A stretch of DNA of 13,347 nt from Hyphochytrium catenoides (lineage: Eukaryota; Sar; Hyphochytriomycetes; Hyphochytriales; Hyphochytriaceae): positions 1 to 13,347 of the forward strand of contig FLMG01000295.1 of the NCBI GenBank assembly GCA_900088475.1, read 5' to 3'. Both the position numbers and the translations under genes were made by a program. Below, in pieces: positions 1 through 7,051 of this stretch. The notes beneath the pieces were generated by a model, which saw nothing but the letters and a program-made list of their open reading frames with translations, was not told where the DNA came from and did no database searches. How positions within the stretch are numbered: position 1 is the stretch's first letter; each line of letters begins with the position of its first letter.

Positions 1-440
1 GGGGAGAGAGAGAGAGAGAGGGAGAGAGAAAGAGATCATCCCACAACGGGACAGAGCGAGGATGCGAGAAGAATGCAAAGAGAAGAATGACAGAATCAGA
101 TTGATTATCAGGGTCCAGCCATCACCATTGAGACAATTCCTGCTCCTGTGTGCTTCAGCTCCGCGTGGATCTCATCCTCAAATTTTGGACTGAAGAAAAG
201 AGAAGGATAAAAGAAGAGAGATTACACGACGCAAGAGAGGGGGAGATAGATAGAAAATGGAGAGAGAGAAAGATGAGAGAAGATGAGTGGGAGACGAGAG
301 GAGAGGAGAGAGGGAAGAAGAGATAAGGAAGGGAAAAGAGTGGAAAGGCGGAGATGGAGAAGGGAGAGAAGAGGCGGGAGACAGAGGGAGAGAGAGCCGA
401 GAGATCGAGGAAGAGGGAGCACAAGAGTGAGAGAGGTTGA
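1..440 (-). repeat. (CT)-rich intron DNA of the cyclophilin gene (GA on plus)
   Basis: Positions 1-125 belong to the intron after the last visible cyclophilin exon, and 190-464 form the preceding intron. Both are GA-rich on the plus strand and therefore pyrimidine-rich in the transcript, broken only by exon 126-189. No other gene is visible here; long leucine/serine-rich frames across it come from the repeat. Confidence 0.75.
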
Positions 441-1076
441 ATGATACCAAGAATAAGACCGTACCCATAGATGGAGCGGCCGCCCTTGCCCGTCCCTGTG
501 GGGTCTCCTCCCTGGATCATGAAATCCTGAAACCGAGGTGGTACAAGGCGAGCCATGAGCAACGACGAAAGAGAGGGTCTTTACAATCTAGAACTCGCAC
601 GGAGAGAGAGATACAGAGAAATCGTGGAGAGGGAGAGAAGGGAACGGAGAAACTAAGCGGAGAGAGCGCGAGGGCAAGGGCAAGGGCAAGGCCAAAATAG
701 GCAAGACGGACAGCCGTAATGATGCCAACCGGCATAACCACTTAAGAAGTATATCCTGAGACACTGCCTTTGTAACCAGCTCGCAGCCTTACCCTAATAA
801 TTCTATGGAATATTGTGCCGTTGTAATATCCTGACCGAGAAAGCTCCGACAGGTTTAGGCAAGTCTTGGGTGCGTGCTTTGTATAGAGCTCGATCTCAAA
901 GGCGCCCTGGTCAGGGTGAGCAGTTTAGAGGAAAATAGACTACGTCTGAGAAAAGGAGAAGTTGGAAAGCTCAGCGATTGAAGAGTTCGGATTAAGCGAA
1001 GGAGTCTGTTGCGAACATTTACCATATTGGTCTCAAAAACGACATGTGTTGCCGTTCTGCTCTCTCGGCTAATCAT
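126..1076 (-). CDS. PPIL1: PPIL1-type cyclophilin (peptidyl-prolyl cis-trans isomerase), 3' part outside window
   Basis: Exons on the minus strand are 1076-1023, 906-793, 526-465 and 189-126, joined at GT-AG introns with consistent phases (0, 0, 2), giving 98 residues. The last visible exon ends at ATG before gtgatg (donor 125) and the gene continues past the left edge. Seen in order: HVVFETNMG beta strand, ELYTKHAPKTC, GYYNGTIFHRIIR, then DFMIQGGDPTGTGKGG, SIYG, KFEDEIHAELKHTGAGIVSM. The catalytic-site residues of cyclophilins are kept: Arg in FHR, Phe-Met in DFM and Gln in IQGG. The KHAPKTC, GYYNGT and SIYG signature matches PPIL1, the spliceosomal cyclophilin bound to SKIP, more than CypA. 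The remaining C-terminal half (SQFF, Trp and His of the pocket) lies off the window. The start at 1076 is chosen because no upstream exon is evident; the N-terminus MISRESRTAT is short as in PPIL1. Another single-domain nuclear cyclophilin is the main alternative. Confidence 0.9.
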
Positions 1077-1628
1077 CGTTACTCTGACTGCAACCTAAAG
1101 CTGACGCTTCGCAAAACTTTTCCTGTCCCTTGGTCTAGATTGAGTGTATCCACTCTGCAGCGCGTCACGGAGAGGTACAATGAGACTCGGTGAACAGAGT
1201 GTGTAAAATGTATTGATTGAAATCTGCAGATGCTCAATTTTGAAGCTTTTTATTTGCAGATTTGGTAATTCTGAACGTGCCTTAGAGTCCGAGGGGCTAC
1301 CTGGAATGGATCCGATCAATGATATGATAACTACAAGGAATCAGAGATGTGATTCTGATCTACCTCGATTTTCTCTGTCTGGTTCTCAGCAGCACTGACT
1401 GTGAAGTTTCCAGACGCATATTTAGAGATTCTAGAGATTCGCATTGGCTATTTCTCTTTTGAGCGGAGCATCATTGGTGTGGTTTTGAGCAACGAACAGA
1501 AGATTTGTCCCATTACGGAGGTAAGGGCTATTTGTCGAGTCAGCTCTGTGAGTCAGAGTTCCTCACATTTGGTTGCGTCTAATAGATTTTCAGCTTTAAC
1601 GAGTCGAAGTACTGAGGCGCTGTGAAAC
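1077..1628. promoter_or_regulatory. Divergent promoter interval between PPIL1 and the small membrane-protein gene
   Basis: This 552-base interval separates two start codons pointing away from each other, so it should hold both promoters and both 5'UTRs. It is almost free of the GA/CT simple sequence that fills the rest of the window. It contains a perfect 9-base inverted repeat, AAATCTGCA at 1220-1228 with TGCAGATTT at 1255-1263, and a short tandem AGAGATTC near 1423-1440. No clear TATA box was found. The promoter role follows from gene orientation only. Confidence 0.55.
1521..1593 (+). other. Candidate 5'UTR intron of the small membrane-protein gene
   Basis: A strong donor (ACGGAG followed by gtaagg at 1521) and a plausible acceptor (gattttcag ending at 1593) bracket 73 bases, leaving a 35-base leader before the ATG at 1629. 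The reading is by splice consensus only; the protein is unaffected if it is wrong. Confidence 0.4.
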
Positions 1629-2000
1629 ATGGGCGGTGTGAGCAAGTTCAAGTTCCCCAACGTCTGGAGCCCTTCAGGTGGCTTCTGGTACACTCCTCCT
1701 ACCTGGAAGCGAAACACTGCCATTGCTTTCGGCGTGGCAATCGTCCTTTCAGCCCTCGTCAAGCAGCACAGCGACAAGATCACGGTATCTTCCGCGAAAC
1801 GAGCATGCTCTTCTTGTATCGTCTCGGTCAAGATTCTTCCTCTGTACAATGGAATAACCTCATCAAACTTCTTCCCGCCTCCCTCACTATCGCTTTCTGA
1901 TCTCTTTCTTTCCTCTTTCTCAAGTTTTCCTCCTTCTCACTATTGTCTCCTGTTCGCGTAGGTGACTGTGGACAGACATGAAGCAACGCGAGAAAAATGA
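1629..2000 (+). CDS. Small single-pass membrane protein, 64 residues, unidentified
   Basis: Two exons, 1629-1784 (52 codons) and 1962-2000, are joined in phase 0 across a pyrimidine-rich GT-AG intron (gtatct to gcgtag). The protein has a short aromatic and glycine-rich N-terminus (WSPSGGFWYTPPTWKRNT, about residues 13-30), one hydrophobic helix (AIAFGVAIVLSALV, about 31-44), and a charged tail KQHSDKIT followed by VTVDRHEATREK. There is no cleavable signal peptide. Size and layout (short aromatic head, W-x-x-NT, one helix, charged tail) recall small accessory subunits of mitochondrial respiratory complexes, particularly complex I, but this is an impression and no family is claimed. The conserved look of exon 1, the in-frame splice and the repeat-free coding sequence support a real gene. 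The second exon is less certain than the first because an alternative acceptor is possible. Confidence 0.65.
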
Positions 2001-2610
2001 TCCATCGATGCGATCTAGGCATTTGTGAGAGAGGCGCGCAGAGGGAGAGCGAGAGACAGAAGAGAGAATGACACGCCATCAGAAGAAATGTTGGCTTCTG
2101 AGAGTCAGCTACTGGCTGAGGCAGGCTAGCTGAGAGGAGAAAGACAGCGCGAAAGAGCGCGACGGAAAGAGGAAAGAGAGGCGAATGCTCGAGCTAGAAA
2201 AGCTCTGCTTCAATCAGTTTAACAATCCGACCTGAAGCTCTCTCAAAACTAATGAATTGCCCAGGGCTTCCAAAAGCACATGAGATCTTGGATAAACTAG
2301 GAAAGGGAGGAGAGCGGCAGGAAGAACCAACAAGACATGATACAGACGTTGAGAAAGGGAAGGTAGAGAAGAGAGAGAGAGAGAAGAACGCTAGCGGTAG
2401 AGCACATGGCAGAGAAACAGGACAAGGCCAGGAGGCGTTGATAGAAGAAAGAGCAGCGTAAAACTCGCTGCTTTGTGTTATCTTTTATTACGCTGTAGGC
2501 AAAGAGAAAGAGGAGAAGAGAAAGGACGAATGGAAGGAAAAAGAGAGGGAAGAGAGAGTATTTCTCTCCGTGGCCGCAACTCCATGGAGAGAGTGTCTCT
2601 CTCTCCCGCG
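2001..2610. other. Convergent 3' intergenic region, purine-rich, no gene seen
   Basis: The plus-strand small gene ends at 2000 and the minus-strand SelT transcript ends somewhere left of its SECIS, so both 3'UTR ends should lie here. The DNA is GA-rich on the plus strand with scattered repeats. A short perfect hairpin, GGAGAGAG with CTCTCTCC, sits at about 2586-2606 and could lie near the SelT transcript end. A plus-strand frame at 2252-2461 is charged low-complexity and not credible as a gene. No polyadenylation signal was recognised. Confidence 0.5.
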
Positions 2611-2686
2611 CTAAAGACAATCTTGGTCAGGTGATACGCAGCCTCTCTCGAGGTTGTTGCCTATCCCGTCATTACGTTGCCAATAG
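2611..2686 (-). promoter_or_regulatory. SECIS element (type 2) in the 3'UTR of selenoprotein T
   Basis: Read on the minus strand. Helix I pairs CTA 2686-2684 with TAG 2613-2611 and GGCAA 2681-2677 with TTGTC 2620-2616 (one G-U), separated by a TT/TT mismatch. A roughly symmetrical internal loop follows. The non-canonical quartet is ATGAC (2672-2668) opposite TGA (2629-2627), giving tandem G-A pairs. Helix II pairs GGGATA 2667-2662 with TATC-A-CC 2636-2630 (one bulged A), then GC with GC. An unpaired AA (2658-2657, in AACAA) comes ten bases after ATGA. A mini-stem CCTC/GAGG capped by GAGA tops it, which makes it form 2. All SECIS landmarks are in place and correctly spaced, 148 bases beyond the SelT stop. 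Its function is to recruit SBP2 and EFsec to recode UGA. Confidence 0.85.
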
Positions 2687-2834
2687 TCTCCCTTCCCTCC
2701 ATTACCTTCTCTCTCTCCGCTCACTCTGACGCCGTAACTGAGAGAAAGACAGCATACAAGCGCTTATAAGAAGAAAGAGAGGAGTTTTCCCTTTCTTCTC
2801 TTCGTGACTCTCTCTCTCTCTTTCATCTCTCTTT

Positions 2835-4026
2835 TTAAGATTTGAAGCCAATGGAGCTGAAGATATGCTGAACCTCCTGCAGAGAAGGAAGTCTCCCCGA
2901 TTTCAGCTTCGAGTAGACCAACACATCTGATGCGATAGATCCACGAGAAAACAAGGGAGGGGAGAGAGAGAGAGAGATGGAACTAGGTTAGACGCAATAA
3001 CTGGACTTAGCGGAGGGATGATAGAGGAAAGAGGAGAGAGCGCGGGCGAGTGAAAGATACTCGATAGTGTGAACTAGTAGACGAGGTCGCTCCCAATGGG
3101 ACAGAAGGACGAGAGAGACACATCGATGCAGGGAGAAACACATCGGAGGCAGGCAAAAGTAGAGTAAACAAACGACAGGGGAAACAGAGTGAGGCACGAG
3201 AGGGAGAGAAAAAAAGAGACCAGTAGAGGGAGAGAGAGAGAGAGAGCAGGATATACCATTGACATAGATTTCAAAGGCTCCTGTGGAGGCGAGGTTGCCC
3301 GCCACTGTCCCGAGGACCATCACCACCAAGAATATGACCGCGCGATTCTTTAAGAATTCTTGAACATTATCTGGGACATCCACCGGCACCACGCGCAGCA
3401 GCTGCATAAAGGGAGAGAGAGAGAGACAGAGAGAGAGAGAGAGAAAGAGACAAAGAGAGAAAGACAGAGAGGGAGAGAAACAAGCAGTTAATGAAAGAGA
3501 GCCTTGGAGAGAGTCGAATAGTTTTAGAGAGAGACGGGAGCGATCTCAGGGACAAGCAGAAAGGGGCGACCAATGGAGAAAGAGTACACAGAGAGACATT
3601 CTTTCCAACAAAAGACCAAAAGAGAGACAAGAGAGAGACCGCAGGACCAACGAGATGCATCTCGAGACCGCGTGAGAAGGAAAGAGGGAGCGGACCAATC
3701 GCAGGGAGAGCGGGAGCGTAAAAGAAAGAAAGAGAAAGAGAGAGAGAGACAGAGTTTGAAAGGAAACAGGGTAAGTGATGACAGGAATAAGAAACTCCGT
3801 AGGAGAATGTCGGCTTCTTACATTCTCTCCTAGGAGGAGAACCGCCCAGCCACAGAGCTGGATAGCGCTCACAAGGCTCTGCATCATCTATTGAGAGAAA
3901 TGAGAAAAAGAGAAGAACAGGAAGAATAGGGTGAGAGAGAGAAGGGAGACTCTGAAGTATAGCCGGGTAGGAGTGTGATGCTCTCTCCAGGCTAAAGGCA
4001 GTTTTGCTTCTCTGTTTCTTTGTTTG

Positions 4027-4064
<38 letters not shown>

Positions 4065-4169
4065 GCTTTCCCTGCTTTCTCAGGTTCTTTCTTCCCTCCT
4101 TTTCCCCACCCAGTACCTCACCGTTCTGCTTCTTCCTCTGTTTCTCTCTCTCCTTGTCTCGTAAACACA

Positions 4170-4213
<44 letters not shown>

Positions 4214-4509
4214 CTCCGTCGTTCCTCTCTCTCTCTCTGTTTTAAGGGAGTAGCTGACCTGCGCGGTCTCCGAAGGAGGCTCTACTCCTCCTCTGATTCT
4301 GTCAACAAGTTGCGGATAATTATATTCGAGGAACTTCTTGAGCTGATGAAGAGGAAAAAGGGAAAGAGTCAGGACCAGGATGGGGAGAAAAGGAAAGAAA
4401 CAGAGGAAACAAGAGAGAAAGACACACAGGAAGGTGAGTTTCAGAGGGTCGCGATGATAGAGCGGCAGAGAAAGAAGAACCGTCCCAAGATCGCCCCAAA
4501 ATGGAGTAG

Positions 4510-4568
<59 letters not shown>

Positions 4569-5046
4569 AAAGAGAGAGAGAAAGATAAGAGAGAGGGAGC
4601 TACAATAGTAAACAATAGTGTACAGAAGAAATGAGAAGAAGGAAAAGGCAAGAGAGTGAAAGGAGGCAGACAGAAAAAGGGAAAGAGGTGGAGAGAGAGA
4701 AAATGAAAAATTGGCAGAGAACAGAGAAAGAGAGAGAACACCCTCAGCTAACATAATACCATCGTACCTCAAGAAAGTTCCTCTGGTAGCCTCTAACGAG
4801 AAGAGAGAGAGAGAGAGGGAGAGCATGAGAATCCCAAAATATACGAACGGAGTCAGAGAACAAGGGAGAGAGACGAGGAATGCTGCCCATAAGAAGGTGA
4901 AGGGGAGACAGACCCGATAAAGCAGCAAAGCCAGCAGAAAATATAGAAAGAGGCAAAGAAAAGACAAAGTGACGACGAACATATGAGGCCAGCAAATAGA
5001 AAGGTTAAGGGCTGAAGGATTGAAGAACCTCGGCCGAGGAGAAAGA

Positions 5047-5093
<47 letters not shown>

Positions 5094-5472
5094 AGAGAGA
5101 GAGAGAGGGAGGGAGCCAGAGCGACGAGAGTGAACGAGAGAGAGAGAGACGGATCAAAAGATAGAGAGGGACAGACAGAGAGGAAGTGAGAGAAAGTGAA
5201 AGAGAGAGACACAGAAAGGGAGGAAGAGAGAGCGCGAAAGAGAAAGAGATAGTGAAAGAGAGAGACAGAGAGAGAGACAAAGGTTATGTTACATCCAATT
5301 CCGGTGAAGGGTCTCACCATGAGGAGCAATATGAGACGTAGACTTTGCTGTTATTGGGATCTTCCACCTTCTCCATAATCCCAAAGCCTGTGTTCTTCCT
5401 AGAGCCATCTGCAACAACAGCCAGCCGTGAGGGAGGAAAGAGTAAGAAAGAAAGAGAAAGAAAGAAAGATGG

Positions 5473-5508
<36 letters not shown>

Positions 5509-5606
5509 CTGACACGAACGATAGAAGAAAAGAGAAGGGAACAGAAAGAGCAAGAGCGAGAAGGAGAGAAGTGGCATAGGCCCCTCCACACACACAGACA
5601 GGGAGG

Positions 5607-5649
<43 letters not shown>

Positions 5650-5779
5650 GGCAGAGAACTAGAAGTAGCAGAGAGTGGGTAGGAGAGAGATAAAGATGCG
5701 ACGTACCTGCCAAGAGCAAACAACAGATTAGCAGCAGGAATGCCGCTCCGAGCGGCCTCAGGAAGGAAAAGCTCCCCAT
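2835..5779 (-). CDS. SELENOT: Selenoprotein T (SelT), ER thioredoxin-like oxidoreductase, UGA split by an intron
   Basis: Coding exons on the minus strand: 5779-5707, 5408-5318, 4792-4768 (25-base microexon), 4342-4259, 3887-3822, 3401-3257, 2926-2835, all GT-AG and phase-consistent, totalling 191 residues; animal SelT is about 195. Residues 1-24 are a signal peptide (FLRPLGAAFLLLICCLLLA). VYVSYCSS then U55 then GYQRNF gives the CxxU redox motif, C52-S-S-U55, at the end of the first thioredoxin-fold strand. The exon 2 donor leaves TG and the microexon starts with A, so the codon is TGA. Two hydrophobic segments follow (about 92-110 and 134-151). The family hallmark STGAFEIYVN, then VYSKLKSGRLPSLQEV, ends near the C-terminus. 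SelT family members are ER membrane-associated redox proteins. Conventional gene calling would stop at the UGA or break the gene. Downstream SECIS at 2611-2686 supports recoding. Exons were assigned by homology and consensus, not transcript data. Confidence 0.93.
3888..4258 (-). repeat. SelT intron 4: GA tract after the donor, CT tract before the acceptor
   Basis: On the plus strand, 4027-4240 is dominated by CT runs (pure (TC)n at about 4039-4064 and 4171-4195), while 3893-3955 is GA-rich. In the minus-strand transcript this means purine repeats on the donor side and pyrimidine repeats on the acceptor side, which are mutually complementary. All other SelT introns are CT-rich throughout. Confidence 0.7.
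4517..4566. repeat. (AG)25 microsatellite in SelT intron 3
   Basis: A pure 50-base dinucleotide run, read as (CT)n in the SelT transcript. It lies between the microexon and exon 4, within the broader GA-rich 4343-4767 intron. Confidence 0.95.
4792..5319 (-). other. Selenocysteine codon TGA split by SelT intron 2
   Basis: TG occupies 5319-5318 at the end of exon 2 (TCA TG before gtgaga). A at 4792 opens the microexon (gttag before AGGCTACC). Only this junction keeps frame into GYQRNFLE. The next AG two bases on would make Trp and then hit a stop. The intron between is 5317-4793 and mostly (CT)n in the transcript. If the intron is retained, the frame reads TGG TGA, that is CSSW followed by stop. 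Confidence 0.88.
5045..5107. repeat. (GA)n tract in SelT intron 2
   Basis: Near-pure GA dinucleotides with one AAAA interruption, inside the long intron that splits the selenocysteine codon. The rest of 5110-5280 is degenerate GA sequence with no coding signal. Confidence 0.9.
5475..5508. repeat. (GA)17 microsatellite in SelT intron 1
   Basis: A pure dinucleotide run of 34 bases in the intron between the signal-peptide exon and exon 2. A second pure run in the same intron lies at 5613-5647. Confidence 0.95.
5613..5647. repeat. (GA)n microsatellite in SelT intron 1, second tract
   Basis: A pure dinucleotide run of 35 bases, CT in the SelT transcript. Confidence 0.95.
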
Positions 5780-5980
5780 GAGACCCCTTCACCTGCTTTT
5801 CCTTGGCACACGCTCTCTCTCTCTCTTTCGGTTTCTCTTTCTTTCTTCTGCTCCTACAGGGAAAGAAATATGTGAAGAGCAGGATTCAGGGTTCCGGAGC
5901 AATCTTGCGTTCAGGACGAGCTTCAAGGTTGGCGCTCAACTTCAGGGGAGAGAGAGCGAAAGAAAGCGAGAGAGAGAGAG

Positions 5981-6032
5981 AAGGCAAGAGAGAGAGAAGG
6001 CAAGAGAGAGAGAAGGCTAGAGAGAGAGAAGG

Positions 6033-6044
<12 letters not shown>
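5981..6044. repeat. 16-bp minisatellite, four copies
   Basis: The unit AAGGCAAGAGAGAGAG occurs head to tail at 5981, 5997, 6013 and 6029. The third copy has one change (AAGGCT). It runs directly into a pure AG tract and lies in the candidate SelT 5'UTR intron. Confidence 0.9.

Positions 6045-6084
<40 letters not shown>
6035..6084. repeat. (AG)25 microsatellite
   Basis: A pure 50-base dinucleotide run continuing from the last copy of the 16-bp minisatellite. Confidence 0.95.
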
Positions 6085-6091
<7 letters not shown>

Positions 6092-6399
6092 TTCCTGGCA
6101 GACTGGAGACTAGGAAGGATTGAAGGGGAGAGAGAGAGACTCAAGAGCGAACTGAGAGTGGAATGACAGTGACAGAAGGAAGAACATGGAACACGTTGAA
6201 AGAGTGCGATAAAGAAAATTACAATGAAGAGTGGACGAGAGAGGAGAGAAATGGCAAGAGTGCAGAAAGAAAGAAAGGAAAAGAGAATGGGCCGGAGAGA
6301 CAGAGAAGGAGAGAGGTACAGAGTCGAGTGAGAGAGACACAAAAGAGAGTGTCAAGAAGAGAGAGAGGACCATCAGACAGCCCCTGTGAGGATACTCAC

Positions 6400-7051
6400 C
6401 CTTCCTATAGGTAGATCCTTACAGATAATCCTCAAAGGTGGCACCGTCGGATACCTCCATGTCCCGGAGCTAAGCACATCTATTCTAGATCTTGAACTAT
6501 ATCATCTTTACATGTACAGTATCAAGAGTCTTTGTAACTTCTATTTAGAATATGTTTGTATCAGTGACAGCAACCAAACAACGAAATCTGATCTCTGATT
6601 AATCTAATCTGGATCTTCGGAGATCTGATGTTGTGCCTTTTCAGATCTTCTTCAGGAGATGTCCAGGCCCACGATGCCGCAGCTTCAGCCGCTGATGAGA
6701 GCTGAGACTGCGTTGGGACTTGGAGCGGAGTGAAATGAGAGAGAAAGAGGGATGAGGAGAGCCAGGGAGGCATCTTCTCCATCACTGCGGGTGCGTTGCG
6801 AAGATTGACGGGTTTGTTTCTATCATGTCACGGAGAACGATCACACTTCTCAGTCTCTCTTCAATGATCGTCTTCAAATGTCTTGCGCTTTTTGTCGCCT
6901 TTATGTCATTAATCTTCTGTCCCTCATGCGCTGATCTCTCCACTTGCGGTTTTTCACATATCGTACAGAGGTCACAAGGTGCAAAGGTCTTATAGAGGAC
7001 ACAGCATAAGCTGCGTCATTCTCTTTAAAAATGAGACCACCCTTGTCTTCA
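6400..7051 (-). promoter_or_regulatory. SelT upstream region and hydrolase 3' flank, no gene seen
   Basis: Both neighbouring genes are on the minus strand, so this head-to-tail spacer should carry the hydrolase 3'UTR on its right side and the SelT promoter and first noncoding exon (ending at 6400) on its left. It is mostly unique sequence with little GA/CT. Short inverted repeats occur: ATCT-TCGG-AGAT near 6612-6623, and ACGATCA/TGATCGT around 6837-6873. The small plus-strand frame beginning MSRPTMPQ at about 6660 is 24 codons long and unsupported. Promoter elements were not identified. Confidence 0.4.

Larger units (their letters stand above)
5940..6399 (-). other. Likely 5'UTR intron of SelT
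   Basis: On the minus strand a consensus donor (CCTATAGGAAGG followed by gtgagt, donor at 6399) faces an acceptor ending cctgaag at 5940. The 460 bases between are CT-rich in the transcript, like the coding introns of this gene. The next exon would be 5939-5707, carrying 160 bases of leader and the start codon. No transcript evidence; an alternative acceptor (ctgtag near 5862) is possible but is followed by purine-rich rather than unique leader sequence. Confidence 0.5.

Noticed and set aside
155-468. Minus-strand leucine/serine-rich frames that look like membrane proteins
   Set aside because: They are the cyclophilin exon running into a CT-rich intron, and other frames of that intron.
669-692. 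(GGGCAA)3 as a telomere-like repeat
   Set aside because: Only three copies inside a cyclophilin intron; no known telomere motif and no array.
2252-2461. Plus-strand frame beginning MNCPGLPKAHEILDKLGKGG
   Set aside because: After a short start it is charged GA-repeat translation, with no partner exon, splice sites or recognisable domain.
4004-4588. 194-codon plus-strand frame rich in SLSLS then RERERE
   Set aside because: It translates the CT and GA tracts of SelT introns and crosses SelT exon 4 in antisense.
5311-5325. TGG TGA at the end of SelT exon 2 taken as Trp plus a normal stop
   Set aside because: The bases form a good donor (TG before gtgaga), and the SelT sequence resumes in frame with GYQRNF in the next exon, with a SECIS downstream.
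5778-6123. Plus-strand frames opposite the SelT start, including GKKYVKSRIQGSGAILRSG after a cctacag acceptor-like site
   Set aside because: The sequence fits better as the SelT 5' leader; no further plus-strand exon is found and the frame ends in GA repeat.
6660-6732. 24-codon plus-strand frame MSRPTMPQLQPL
   Set aside because: Too short, with no supporting exon or similarity; lies in the SelT/hydrolase spacer.
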